Assembly (NCBI RefSeq): GCF_900111345.1
Contig: NZ_FOGY01000002.1
Location: forward strand, 248,001 to 312,000
DNA length: 64,000 bases
Source: Psychrobacillus sp. OK032
GTDB taxonomy: Bacteria; Bacillota; Bacilli; Bacillales_A; Planococcaceae
Direction of reading: 5' to 3'
Shown here: positions 10,554-19,276 of the stretch, piece after piece
Layout of the letters: each line of letters starts with the position of its first letter
Position numbering within the stretch: position 1 is the stretch's first letter
Notes under the pieces: generated by a model
The model's input: only the letters and a program-made list of their open reading frames with translations
Told to the model about the DNA's origin: nothing
Databases searched by the model: none
Translations under genes and position numbers: made by a program

Positions 10554-11558
10554 TTATTTCATAAGAAACAGTTCTAATATCCTGTCTCGATTAATATTTA
10601 ATGTTTTTAACTGCAAATCTACTGTAGCTAGATCATTCAATGTGTGAAGTAATTTTTCTTCGTTATACAATATCGGATTATCAAAAAGCAATTTAACTCG
10701 GTATGGATGTACTTTTAGTTGGCCAGCTATTTGTTGGGCGTGATACCCTTTTTTCTTCAAATGACCTACTTGTACCATCAACCTTACTTGCGATGCGATC
10801 AATGCATTTAACTTTAACGGATCCTCTTTTTGCTTTAATAAATCATGATAAATGGCTAGTGCTTCGCTTTTATTGCCCGCAAGATAAGCATTTCCTAGTG
10901 TAAAAACGTCTTGCTCCAACGTTCGAACGAGTAATTTTTTCACTGTCTCTGTATCAATTTCTACCGTTTCTCCTACATACGTCGCGATTTTCGCTAATTC
11001 TGTTTGTAAATGTACCAAATCGGTTCCACCAAATTCAATGAAACGATCGAGAGTATCTTCGGACATTGTTTTGCCATGTGTTTTAAGTTCATGTAATACC
11101 CAGCTTTTTAAATCATGTGCTTGCAAGCTAGTCGCCTCGATTACATTAGCGGATTGTTTCATCGCCTTTGTAATTTTTTTACGCTCATCCAATTTTTCAT
11201 ACGGCGCGATAAAAACGACTATAGCAGTTGGAGAAGGACTTTGTAGCCACTTTTCTAAACTAACTGTATCATGCACTATTTTCTCTTTTCCTTTTTCTGT
11301 TGCTTTTAAAAAGAATGCATTTTTTGCGATGACAAGCTTTTTATCTGAGAAAAAAGGAATCGTATCCGCTTCATATATTACTTCGTCTACGCTTTTTTCT
11401 TCCATGTCGAATGTAATTATTTCTACTTCCCCATGCTCATTTAATTGTCTTTTCAATCTCTTTATTGTTTCTTCTATAAAATACGCTTCCGTTCCGTATA
11501 ATAAATACACATCCGATAAATCATTTTTGGCTATTTGCATCCATTTTTCTGAAATCAT
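10554..11558 (-). CDS. holA: DNA polymerase III delta subunit
   Basis: Clamp-loader subunit that opens the beta sliding clamp. The 334 aa protein has the N-terminal domain beginning MISEKWMQIAKNDLSDVYLLYG and the AAA+-like second domain without a P-loop. The C-terminal collar domain contains the typical RLMVQVGHLKKKGY region. It faces yqzM and the comE genes, the conserved Bacillus context (yqeN). No Shine-Dalgarno stronger than AAGGAG is needed; the start is unambiguous. Confidence 0.95.
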   Translation of the reverse strand: MISEKWMQIAKNDLSDVYLLYGTEAYFIEETIKRLKRQLNEHGEVEIITFDMEEKSVDEVIYEADTIPFFSDKKLVIAKNAFFLKATEKGKEKIVHDTVSLEKWLQSPSPTAIVVFIAPYEKLDERKKITKAMKQSANVIEATSLQAHDLKSWVLHELKTHGKTMSEDTLDRFIEFGGTDLVHLQTELAKIATYVGETVEIDTETVKKLLVRTLEQDVFTLGNAYLAGNKSEALAIYHDLLKQKEDPLKLNALIASQVRLMVQVGHLKKKGYHAQQIAGQLKVHPYRVKLLFDNPILYNEEKLLHTLNDLATVDLQLKTLNINRDRILELFLMK

Positions 11559-11713
11559 CCTAGATCTCCTTACTACTGTATGTTTGTCTTTATTATAACT
11601 TAAAAGTAGTGAATAATTTGTGACATTGTTAGAAGGAAAGTAGAAATGAAAGATTCCATGTAGATTTTTAATAGGCTATCCTATATAATTAGGTGGAAAT
11701 AGGAGGGGTAATA

Positions 11714-11848
11714 ATGAATGAATTTGAACAAAATGTACAGTCAAAGCGTAACGACGCTATTGACTCAGGCGTAGGTTTTGTAGTCTCCTTTGGATTTTTT
11801 ACAATTATGTTCGCTATTGCAGTAATTGTTGAGTTTGTTTCTCGATAA
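11714..11848 (+). CDS. yqzM: YqzM family small membrane protein
   Basis: A 44-residue protein preceded by AGGAGGGG. The N-terminal half is hydrophilic (MNEFEQNVQSKRNDAIDSG). The second half is one transmembrane helix (VGFVVSFGFFTIMFAIAVIV). Sequence and location between holA and comEC match B. subtilis YqzM, a protein of unknown function. It is followed by its own terminator, so it is transcribed alone on the plus strand. Confidence 0.9.
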   Translation: MNEFEQNVQSKRNDAIDSGVGFVVSFGFFTIMFAIAVIVEFVSR

Positions 11849-11856
11849 TAACTAGA

Positions 11857-11892
11857 AAAGGGTTTTGTCTACACTAGACAGAACCCTTTTTT
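11857..11892 (+). terminator. Terminator after yqzM
   Basis: The stem GGGTTTTGTCT pairs with AGACAGAACCC (one G-U pair) around a 5-nt loop, followed by TTTTTT. The hairpin begins 10 nt after the yqzM stop. Confidence 0.93.
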
Positions 11893-11939
11893 AGTTAAAT
11901 CAATTTCATAAAAGCGAATAATATATACGAACAAAGTTG

Positions 11940-12300
11940 ATTTCCGCTTCAGACAGACGTTTTTCGCTGGCTTGGCTTCAGTTCTCCTCAAGGCAAAAGG
12001 ATATTGGTCACGAAGGCGTGTGGCCCACAGGACCTGGGTCATAAATCGTTGCCGCAAGAGTTCTATTGCGACAAGCTTTGCGCAGGAGCACAGACCTTTT
12101 GCGACGAGCTTTGCGCAGGAGCAGGACTCGAGGAACTCTATGCCTTCCAAGGTGGTGTTCTTAGCCTTCGTTCCTTTATTCCTCCAGTGGGGGCTAATTC
12201 CGCTAGAGTCTCTGCCTGCAGTGAAAATCAGCCTAAGTAAACTCAGACCAAAGCTCGCTAGAAACTCGGGACAAGTAGCTTTTGAAGTGCATCGTGTGCT
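11940..12300. repeat. Mosaic intergenic repeat block with tandem 25-bp modules
   Basis: Fills the gap between yqzM and comEC. It contains a small hairpin CCCACAGGACCTGGG at 12024-12038. Two tandem copies of the module beginning TTGCGACRAGCTTTGCGCAG lie at 12066-12090 and 12099-12123 with a 33-bp period. Remnants resembling the palindromic family A/D ends (TGGGGGCTAATTCCGCTAG) follow near 12190-12240. The open frames across it (11869-12150 minus, 11972-12385 plus) are repeat translations with no ribosome-binding site, not genes. Confidence 0.8.
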
Positions 12301-12310
12301 CTTCTTATTA

Positions 12311-14569
12311 CTAAGGAGTTGTCACAAAAATCTCTCCGCTTTTCGTTATTTCTACTTCAATCGTGCCATCTCTACCGGTTTGTAAAAAAGGAATATGAAG
12401 GGCATCTAAACGCTCGACTACATCAGGGTGTGGGTGGCCAAATTGATTTCCAAATCCTGCAGTAATGATGGATATGTCCGGATTCGTTAATGCTAAAAAA
12501 GATTGTTCACTAGAAGTTTTGCTTCCATGATGCCCAATTTTCAATAATGTTATATCTTTTAACGCTTCTGGGTATTTATTAACTAGCTCTAACTCTCCTT
12601 CTTTTTCTAGATCTCCAATAAATAATCCATGAAAAGAACTATTTCGCATCGATAAGACAAGCGAATCATTATTTCCTTCATATATGGCATCCATTGGATA
12701 GATATATTGAAACTGATAATAGCTTGAATCTATTTCCTCTCCCGCTCCTTTTTCTATCATAGGAATTTGTTGTTGTAATACTTCTTTCATTAATTCTTCC
12801 ATAACTCCTTTATTTGAAGATCCGGGAGATATATGAATTTCATTTACGTGGACTTTTTGTAGAATCTCCTCAGCAGCTTCCATATGATCCGCATCTGCAT
12901 GTGTAATAGCCAGTGTATCTATTTTTGTGATTCCTTTCCCTTTTAAAAACGGTACAACAATTTGTTTCCCTACTTTGTAAACTTCATTTGTCGTTTTCCA
13001 TGCATCTTGTTCAAACCGTAATATGCCACCAGTATCAATCATGATTATTTCTTTTCGATAAGGCATTTCTATTACAATACAATCACCTTGCCCGACATTC
13101 AAAAACGTTATTTTCGTTGATGAATCTAAATAGGGTCTAACATGCATAACCGCAATAGGTAAAAAAAGCAGAAAGCTACTTAAAATAAGCCGCTTTTTCC
13201 GTTCCATCGAAATAAAAAAGAACAACACTGTTCCATATGCCATGAACACAAGTAGCATTGACGGCTTCATCGGATTCCACATTTGATAAGGTAAGCTACC
13301 TAAGTAAATGATAAAGTCACCTAATAAACTGCGTATCGGTTCATAGAAATGGAAAAGAAAATCACTAATCGAAGTAGAGATATACGTGAGTAACAATAAA
13401 AAGAGATTAATAGGTAAAATGACAAACGAAAATAGTGGAACAAAAACTAAATTTGCGAGGAATGAGGAAATGGAAATTTCATAAAACTGATAAAGAAGAA
13501 TTGGATAAACAATCAATTGACAAAGTGCTGTAATAACAAAAGATTGCATTATATATGATGTACTATTTTTTAAAAACACAGACGAATAAATAAGTGAAAA
13601 CGCGGCTAAATAAGATAATTGAAAACCAATTTGAAAAATGACCCACGGCGTTAGTAAGACAAATCCAATAATACTTAACGAGAATGCATCATCAATCGCA
13701 AGTTTTTTCTTAAACATTAAGCTAATTAAAATAATCTCGGTTACGGAAACAGATCTCCAGACGGATGGTGCCCCTCCAGCGATAAATGCATAAAGTGGAA
13801 GAGCAATTATTAAGACTAAATTCGCTGTTTCTCTTCTAATACCAATTCGTATCAGTGATTCATATACCATTAATGCCAGTAAAGCCACATGAAGACCTGA
13901 AATAGCAAATAAATGCGTAATTCCTAATGTTTGATAGGCATCTTGCATATCGGATGGCATTTGTTCTCTACTTCCGATTAAAAGCGCTTCCGCCTCCGAT
14001 TGTAACGATAGAGGGAATGTAGTTTGTATATGACTTTTCATCGCGAATCGCTTTTCTGCCATATACGTAAAAAAGGACTCATTTTTCTGAGTGATTCGAT
14101 ATGTTTCTACTGCCATCTGACCAACTGCACCATTACTTTTTATATAGGAATCCATGTTAAAAGCATATGCATGGGATACAGGACGTTTCTCAACTTCTTG
14201 TGCTATCACTTGAAACACCATGCCTGCAAGCGATGAATGCGTAAGCACGGCTTTTTCAGTTTCCGCACTTAATTTAAGTTGTACATACCATTTTTCTTGA
14301 TTTTCTGAAATAGCAAATCCTCGGATGTATTGTCCATTTATCCGGTAAACATCTGTCCAAGTTATTTCCTTAACGTGTATTTCACTTGCTTGCATTGGCA
14401 TAACTGCTAGCACATAAAAATAAAAAGTAATACCAAATATTATTGTTCCGATTGTAAAAAGTATATGCTTTTGCTTAGACACTAGCCAGCAAAATAGAAG
14501 TACAAATAACAACAATAGTCTCAACGATTCATACGCACTAACCGTAGCAATTACAACAGATAAGGCCAC
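12311..14569 (-). CDS. comEC: DNA internalization channel protein ComEC/Rec2
   Basis: Polytopic membrane protein that moves single-stranded DNA across the cytoplasmic membrane during competence. At 752 aa it is full length. Hydrophobic helices start at the N-terminus, followed by an OB-like extracellular region. The Competence domain (residues about 200-460) contains the HLFAISGLHVALLAL motif. The C-terminal metallo-beta-lactamase-like domain (about residues 490-750) includes FLNVGQGDCIVIE, AITHADADHMEAAE and LLKIGHHGSKTSSEQ. The chosen start is GTG 14569 with AAGGAA upstream. It is the last gene of comEA-comEB-comEC. Confidence 0.97.
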   Translation of the reverse strand: MALSVVIATVSAYESLRLLLLFVLLFCWLVSKQKHILFTIGTIIFGITFYFYVLAVMPMQASEIHVKEITWTDVYRINGQYIRGFAISENQEKWYVQLKLSAETEKAVLTHSSLAGMVFQVIAQEVEKRPVSHAYAFNMDSYIKSNGAVGQMAVETYRITQKNESFFTYMAEKRFAMKSHIQTTFPLSLQSEAEALLIGSREQMPSDMQDAYQTLGITHLFAISGLHVALLALMVYESLIRIGIRRETANLVLIIALPLYAFIAGGAPSVWRSVSVTEIILISLMFKKKLAIDDAFSLSIIGFVLLTPWVIFQIGFQLSYLAAFSLIYSSVFLKNSTSYIMQSFVITALCQLIVYPILLYQFYEISISSFLANLVFVPLFSFVILPINLFLLLLTYISTSISDFLFHFYEPIRSLLGDFIIYLGSLPYQMWNPMKPSMLLVFMAYGTVLFFFISMERKKRLILSSFLLFLPIAVMHVRPYLDSSTKITFLNVGQGDCIVIEMPYRKEIIMIDTGGILRFEQDAWKTTNEVYKVGKQIVVPFLKGKGITKIDTLAITHADADHMEAAEEILQKVHVNEIHISPGSSNKGVMEELMKEVLQQQIPMIEKGAGEEIDSSYYQFQYIYPMDAIYEGNNDSLVLSMRNSSFHGLFIGDLEKEGELELVNKYPEALKDITLLKIGHHGSKTSSEQSFLALTNPDISIITAGFGNQFGHPHPDVVERLDALHIPFLQTGRDGTIEVEITKSGEIFVTTP

Positions 14570-14592
14570 ATAAATAAGATTTCCTTGAATGG

Positions 14593-15156
14593 TTATACGC
14601 CGAATAATTCTGCCACCTTCGTTTCATAAGGTGCCAATTCTTCCATACTTGCTCCTTTCTCACGCAACTTCGTTAGCAACTCAATATAAAGTGCAACCTT
14701 TTCATCGCTTAAAAAGTCGATTTTACGCTCATCAAACGATACTTGAATCACTTCTACGCCCGCTTGTCCAAGCAATTCTATCGCGTATTTATTGTTTTTA
14801 TAATCCTGTGCATAATAAAGTCGAGCAATTCCCGATTGAATAATCGATTTCGTGCAAGGTAAACAAGGAAAATGGGTCACATACAAATCTGCTCCATTTA
14901 CCGAAACACCATATTTTGCACATTGTAATAATGCATTCATTTCTGCATGAATTGTCCTTACACAATGATTATCTACAACGTAACAGCCATGATCGATACA
15001 ATGATCCCCACCTGAAATAGAACCATTATAGCCCCCTGCCATAATACGTCGGTCACGAACGATTGTTGCACCTACTGCTAATCTATTACAAGTGCTTCTT
15101 AATGCAAGTAAATGGCTTTGTGCCATGAAAAATTGGTCCCATGTAATACGCTCCAT
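14593..15156 (-). CDS. comEB: ComE operon protein 2, dCMP deaminase family
   Basis: Zinc-dependent cytidine/deoxycytidylate deaminase fold, 187 aa. The zinc and catalytic residues are in HAEMNAL and PCLPCTKSI. The role in competence is unclear in B. subtilis, where comEB is dispensable for transformation; dCMP deamination for dTTP synthesis is the likely biochemical function. It lies between comEA and comEC, 23 nt upstream of comEC. The C-terminal extension of about 35 residues (LLTKLREKGASMEELAPYE) is typical of the Bacillus ComEB form. Confidence 0.93.
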   Translation of the reverse strand: MERITWDQFFMAQSHLLALRSTCNRLAVGATIVRDRRIMAGGYNGSISGGDHCIDHGCYVVDNHCVRTIHAEMNALLQCAKYGVSVNGADLYVTHFPCLPCTKSIIQSGIARLYYAQDYKNNKYAIELLGQAGVEVIQVSFDERKIDFLSDEKVALYIELLTKLREKGASMEELAPYETKVAELFGV

Positions 15157-15219
15157 ATAACTACCTCCGTAAATATATACTTCTTCTAGTGTAGTAGTTT
15201 TTATCGTGAACAGTCAATA

Positions 15220-15852
15220 TTACTTCACAGTTATTAGAGGTTCTAATTTTTCGAATGTTTTTTGTCCGATACCAGTTACATTCATTAGATCTTGTTTTTC
15301 TTTAAAGTTGCCAGTTCCTTCACGATATGCGAGTATTGCTTCTGCTTTTGCAGGACCTATTCCTGGTAGAGTTGATAGTATCGTGACATCCGCTTTATTA
15401 ATATTTACTAAATTAGAATTAGCCGATTGTGTTGTAGCAACTGTTTCTACATCTGCTATTTCTTCTCCTTCAAGGGGAACGTAAATAACCATTTCATCTA
15501 CTACTCTTTGTGCATGGTTAATATTTTTACTATTGCTAGTAGGTAAATAGCCTCCAGCAAGCTCAATCGCATTTAATACGCGATCTCCTTCTAAGAGTTC
15601 ATAAACTCCTGGGTTATTCACCGCGCCTTTTACCTCGACAAAAATAGCGATGTCTTCTACATATTCAGTTGTATTTTCTTGTTGTTCAATAAAGGAATCT
15701 TCAAATGGGATAGGTTGTACAAGATCAGCTGTGGGAGGTGCTGATTTGAATTGGGATTGTAAAACGAAAAATAATAATATCGTGATTACTGTTGTTGGGA
15801 GCAACAGCTTTTTCTTGTATTTCTGAATTAATAAACGAAACAGAAATATCAT
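15220..15852 (-). CDS. comEA: Competence DNA receptor ComEA
   Basis: Membrane-anchored double-stranded DNA-binding protein needed for DNA uptake. The 210 aa protein has one N-terminal transmembrane helix (residues about 17-31). An acidic linker follows, then an SLBB-like domain (VEVKGAVNNPGVYELLEGDRV). The C-terminal tandem helix-hairpin-helix domain comprises VNINKADVTILSTLPGIGPAKAEAILAYRE and ends LEPLITVK. The ribosome-binding site is too close to ATG 15852 (AGAGGATG), so the exact start is uncertain. A stem-loop ends about 10 nt upstream. Confidence 0.94.
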   Translation of the reverse strand: MIFLFRLLIQKYKKKLLLPTTVITILLFFVLQSQFKSAPPTADLVQPIPFEDSFIEQQENTTEYVEDIAIFVEVKGAVNNPGVYELLEGDRVLNAIELAGGYLPTSNSKNINHAQRVVDEMVIYVPLEGEEIADVETVATTQSANSNLVNINKADVTILSTLPGIGPAKAEAILAYREGTGNFKEKQDLMNVTGIGQKTFEKLEPLITVK

Positions 15853-15859
15853 CCTCTCG

Positions 15860-15910
15860 AAAAAGAGGTAAATTATATGGAGTTATAAAAACTATACTAA
15901 ATTTACCTCT
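15860..15910 (-). terminator. Long-loop hairpin between yqeM and comEA
   Basis: On the minus strand AGAGGTAAATT (15910-15900) and AATTTACCTCT (15874-15864) flank a 25-nt segment with a small inner inverted repeat. TTTTC follows. It works as a terminator for the yqeM operon or as an attenuator for comEA. Confidence 0.6.
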
Positions 15911-15922
15911 CTTTGGAAAGAA

Positions 15923-16660
15923 TTATTTTGTAGCATGTATAAAATAACGTTCAATTTCTTTTTCATCCTGGTTATCAAAAACAGATGTTGAAACAGTGAC
16001 AGAAGTAAATCCAACTTGTTTTAACAACTCCGTATATGATTCTAAAGGATATGTACGTTGATAATGTGATTCTTCAAATCGCTCATAATTACCCGATTCA
16101 TCTCGAACGAAAAATGTCATATCATGATAAATCGAATGTTCTTCATCGCCTATTTCCGTATGCCATATGTACGCAACTTGATCGTCTTCATAAGTAAACG
16201 GACCATTTGGATAAATTTCATCCATTTTATATAGAGAATGTACATCGAAAAATAGCTGTCCACCTAGTGAAAGTACCTCGTAAATACGTTCAAATGTTTG
16301 TTTCACTTCTTCCAAGGTCTCCAAATAATTGACCGAATCGATGGCGATTACTGCTATATTTACGTCGTCAATGCCGTCTATTTCAGACATCGATTGGCAC
16401 ACGAAGGAAATATCTGTACCTTCTTCCAAACTACGATTTTGGGCAATCGTTAACATCGCTTCCGATAAATCTACTCCGATTACGTCATACCCTGCTTTCG
16501 CAAATTTTACACTAAGGACACCCGTGCCACAGCCTATATCAACTAATCGTTTTCCAGCAGAAACAGGTGCAGTTGCCTGCACCCATTCTGCATATTTATC
16601 ATATGGTATATCGGACATAAGTGAATCATAAATAAAGGCAAATCGGTCGTACATTGCCAT
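15923..16660 (-). CDS. yqeM: SAM-dependent methyltransferase YqeM
   Basis: Class I methyltransferase of unknown substrate, 245 aa from the start MAMYDRFAFIYDSLM. Motif I is RLVDIGCGTGVLSVKFAKAG (about residues 41-60), with the acidic motif VIGVDLSEAML and a post-I region after it. The start ATG overlaps the rsfS stop (TAATG), indicating coupling; the next ATG two codons later is also possible. Codons further upstream lie inside rsfS and are rejected. It is the last gene of the yqeG-yqeM operon. The substrate cannot be told from sequence. Confidence 0.88.
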   Translation of the reverse strand: MAMYDRFAFIYDSLMSDIPYDKYAEWVQATAPVSAGKRLVDIGCGTGVLSVKFAKAGYDVIGVDLSEAMLTIAQNRSLEEGTDISFVCQSMSEIDGIDDVNIAVIAIDSVNYLETLEEVKQTFERIYEVLSLGGQLFFDVHSLYKMDEIYPNGPFTYEDDQVAYIWHTEIGDEEHSIYHDMTFFVRDESGNYERFEESHYQRTYPLESYTELLKQVGFTSVTVSTSVFDNQDEKEIERYFIHATK

Positions 16661-17013
16661 TACGCATCTAGCCCAACTTCTATCATTGGTGCATCTCCCC
16701 AAAGGCGCTCTAAATTATAATAAGCACGATCATCTTTGTGGAATACATGTGCCACAACATCGCCCATATCAACTAAAATCCATCTAGCTTCATCGAACCC
16801 TTCCAAACGCTTCACATGATACCCTGCAATCGATGCCTGCTGTTCTAATTCTTTTGCAATCGCTTGTACTTGACGGTCTGAGTTTGCGTGGCAGATTAAA
16901 AAGTAATCCGCAAGTAATGATACCCCTTGCATATTGAGTACGACGATGTCCTCTGCTCGTTTATCGTCTGCTGCTTTAAAAGCAATTTCTACTAATGATT
17001 TTGTCGTTGTCAT
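16660..17013 (-). CDS. rsfS: Ribosomal silencing factor RsfS
   Basis: Binds uL14 on the 50S subunit and blocks subunit joining in starvation. It is 117 aa, the usual length. The conserved Iojap core includes AEDIVVLNMQGVSLLADYFLI, SDRQVQAIAKELE, and the C-terminal WILVDMGDVVAHVFHKD and YNLERLWGDAP. The neighbours yqeK (4 nt upstream) and yqeM (overlapping) match B. subtilis. Confidence 0.96.
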   Translation of the reverse strand: MTTTKSLVEIAFKAADDKRAEDIVVLNMQGVSLLADYFLICHANSDRQVQAIAKELEQQASIAGYHVKRLEGFDEARWILVDMGDVVAHVFHKDDRAYYNLERLWGDAPMIEVGLDA

Positions 17014-17017
17014 TCGT

Positions 17018-17584
17018 TCACTTTCCCTTTCTTTGTATCAATTCATTGTAACAATGAAATGAATCCGGAAATACCGGTTGTTTTTTTTCGATTAAAAAGA
17101 TCATACTGTGTTTGATACAACTAACCATGGCTTCTTCTAAATCTAGTTCCGCTTTTTCCCTTAATAGATCTACTCCTGGAAAATTACGGCTAGGCTCTAT
17201 CATATCAGAGACATAAATAATTTTTTCAAGTCGGGACATACCCGCTCGACCAGTAGTATGGTATTTAATCGCATTTAATATATCTTCATCGTTTATGTTA
17301 AATTCATTTTTAGCTACATAACTTCCAACAGGAGCGTGCCAAAGCTCGTGGTGGTACTCCAATAAAATCGGATCCATCTCTTCCGAAATAATCTTCTCTC
17401 TTAACCATTCTTTCTCTGCATATTTCACACTATCATGCAAAATACCCGCAAGCTCTGCTTTTTCCGCATTTTCTCCGTATTTTCTTGCAAGATGAACTGC
17501 CGTTGTAGCTACTCCTCTAGTATGAATATAGCGTTTTTCCGGCATTCTATCCTTCATCTGCTCCATTACATGCTCAAATTTCAT
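17018..17584 (-). CDS. yqeK: HD-domain Ap4A hydrolase YqeK
   Basis: HD-superfamily bis(5'-nucleosyl)-tetraphosphatase (symmetrical type), which splits Ap4A into two ADP. The 188 aa protein has the metal ligands in HTRGVATTAVHLARKYG, LAGILHDSVK and YHHELWHAPVGSYV (H..HD..H..H pattern). A later conserved region is IKYHTTGRAGMS. AAGGA before ATG 17584 favours this start over one 27 nt upstream. It overlaps the end of nadD by 11 nt. The pairing with nadD in one operon is conserved in Firmicutes. Confidence 0.93.
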   Translation of the reverse strand: MKFEHVMEQMKDRMPEKRYIHTRGVATTAVHLARKYGENAEKAELAGILHDSVKYAEKEWLREKIISEEMDPILLEYHHELWHAPVGSYVAKNEFNINDEDILNAIKYHTTGRAGMSRLEKIIYVSDMIEPSRNFPGVDLLREKAELDLEEAMVSCIKHSMIFLIEKKQPVFPDSFHCYNELIQRKGK

Positions 17585-18146
17585 ATAACTTTTCCTTTTG
17601 AATGAAATCATTCACTCGATCGGGAATAAGATATTTCGTCGTTAGCCCATTCATCAATCGATTACGGATAAGTGTAGAAGATACATCTATTTGAGGAATC
17701 GTAATTGTACTAATAGGATATGCTGATTCCATCTTTGTATTTGGTCTAGGAACACCTACAAATTGTACTTTTTGAACGAGTTCATCTATACGGTGCCATT
17801 TTGGTAAATACTCTACTTGATCGCCACCAATGATGAAGTAAAACGACGCTTCCGGTTCACGTTGCATTAACAGTTCCATCGTATCAAATGTATAAGAAGT
17901 ACCTCCACGCTCTAGTTCAATTGTTTCCACTGACATATTCGGAATACCACGAATCGCAAGCTGTAGCATCTTTAATCTCTCGGCTGTCGTTACTTGCTCG
18001 TCCTTTTGTTTATGCGGAGGGGTAGCATTAGGCATGAATCGTACTTCATCTAGACGTAGTGCATGTAAAACTTCATTGGCAATGATTAAATGACCAATAT
18101 GAGGTGGATTAAATGTACCACCTAAGATTCCTATTTTCTTACTCAT
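17574..18146 (-). CDS. nadD: Nicotinate-nucleotide adenylyltransferase
   Basis: Makes deamido-NAD from NaMN and ATP. The 190 aa protein begins with the nucleotidyltransferase motif ILGGTFNPPHIGHLIIANEV (the HxGH nucleotide site). The ISSTxxR-like motif appears as IDVSSTLIRNRL near residue 160. The start overlaps the yhbY stop by 4 nt and the 3' end overlaps yqeK by 11 nt. Confidence 0.97.
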   Translation of the reverse strand: MSKKIGILGGTFNPPHIGHLIIANEVLHALRLDEVRFMPNATPPHKQKDEQVTTAERLKMLQLAIRGIPNMSVETIELERGGTSYTFDTMELLMQREPEASFYFIIGGDQVEYLPKWHRIDELVQKVQFVGVPRPNTKMESAYPISTITIPQIDVSSTLIRNRLMNGLTTKYLIPDRVNDFIQKEKLYEI

Positions 18147-18448
18147 GCTCGACTCGCTTTTGGAAGCTCGATTCGTTTATTATTTTTCGATGTTTTATAT
18201 AATACAACTGTTAAACCAATCAATTGAACAAGCTCAGCACGAGTCCCTTTTGCAAGTGCTTCTGCCACTTCTTGCTTTTCGTCTTCACAGTTTTGTAAAA
18301 TACTAATTTTGATTAATTCACGAACTTCTAGTGCTTCGCTTATTTGTTTAATCATTGCATCATTGACGCCACCTTTTCCAACTTGAAAAATTGGCGATAA
18401 GTGATGTGCTTGACTGCGTAAAAATCTTTTTTGTTTACCTGTTAACAT
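18143..18448 (-). CDS. yhbY: Ribosome assembly RNA-binding protein YhbY/YqeI
   Basis: CRM-domain RNA-binding protein associated with pre-50S particles. It is 101 aa and starts MLTGKQKRFLRSQAHHL. The GxxG loop of the IF3-C-like CRM fold is seen as FQVGKGGVND. An AGGAGG at good distance supports the start. It overlaps aroE by 14 nt and nadD by 4 nt. Confidence 0.95.
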   Translation of the reverse strand: MLTGKQKRFLRSQAHHLSPIFQVGKGGVNDAMIKQISEALEVRELIKISILQNCEDEKQEVAEALAKGTRAELVQLIGLTVVLYKTSKNNKRIELPKASRA

Positions 18449-19265
18449 AATTTCCTCCTAATTGCTCGGTTAGACGTTCTACCATTTGTTCCGTATTTGG
18501 TTTGATTCCATTCCAATACGAGAAGGCTAATGCCCCTTGGTGTACGAGCATTCCTAATCCATTTACCGTGCGAACATTGTATTTTTTCGCTTCCTCTAAA
18601 AAAGGGGTAACTAAAGGATTATATACAATATCCGCAACAATTGCATGTTCTTTTATTTGGTTAAGCTGAATTGGTAGCGTTGCCGTGCTATTTTTCATCC
18701 CTTGTGGAGTTGTTTGAATGATTATATCGAACTGTGCAAGCGCCTCTTCTGCTACTTCTAATGGGAGTGCTTGTCCAAGTTGTAATTCTTCCACTAGTCG
18801 TTGTGCATTCGCATAAGTACGATTAGCAATCGCAATTTGCGAGAACCCTAATTGTGTAAATGCATGGGCAATACCTCTTGCAGCACCACCAGCACCTAGA
18901 ATTAGAATTCGATTTGTTTGACTAATCGGTCCAAGTGATTCGATAAATCCCAAGCCATCCGTATTATATCCTACAAACCGACCATCTTCGGTTTTTACAA
19001 CGGTATTGACGGCACCAATCCCTATTGCCGATTGGTCTATTTTATCTAAATAAGGAATAATTGCTTCTTTATATGGTACGGTTACATTCCAACCGCTACA
19101 ACCTAGTAGTTTCAACGAATTCACCGCATCATGAAGATTTTCTTCATCTACGAGAATTGGAATATAACTAGCATCTATATGCTGCTCCTTAAGCCATGTA
19201 CTATGCATATAAGGAGAAAGAGAATGTGCAATTGGATTTCCTATAACAGCAAACCATTTTTTCAC
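18435..19265 (-). CDS. aroE: Shikimate dehydrogenase
   Basis: NADP-dependent reduction of 3-dehydroshikimate to shikimate. The protein is 276 aa from GTG 19265, giving (M)KKWFAVIGNPIAHSLSPYMH. AGGAGG seven bases upstream decides this start; the longer open frame into yqeH has no ribosome-binding site. The shikimate-binding and catalytic lysine is in NVTVPYKEAI. The NADP-binding motif is LILGAGGAARGIAHAF, and the C-terminal motif NGLGMLVHQGALAFSYW is present. It starts 11 nt after yqeH. Confidence 0.96.
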   Translation of the reverse strand: MKKWFAVIGNPIAHSLSPYMHSTWLKEQHIDASYIPILVDEENLHDAVNSLKLLGCSGWNVTVPYKEAIIPYLDKIDQSAIGIGAVNTVVKTEDGRFVGYNTDGLGFIESLGPISQTNRILILGAGGAARGIAHAFTQLGFSQIAIANRTYANAQRLVEELQLGQALPLEVAEEALAQFDIIIQTTPQGMKNSTATLPIQLNQIKEHAIVADIVYNPLVTPFLEEAKKYNVRTVNGLGMLVHQGALAFSYWNGIKPNTEQMVERLTEQLGGNYVNR

Positions 19266-19276
19266 TTGAAAACCTC

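Noticed and set aside
12066-12123. Short regularly spaced repeat resembling a CRISPR
   Set aside because: Only two units with an 8-bp spacer, no cas genes, and the same unit is scattered singly on both strands.
11869-12385. Open frames on both strands between yqzM and comEC
   Set aside because: They translate repeat modules and lack ribosome-binding sites; the plus frame runs into comEC antisense.
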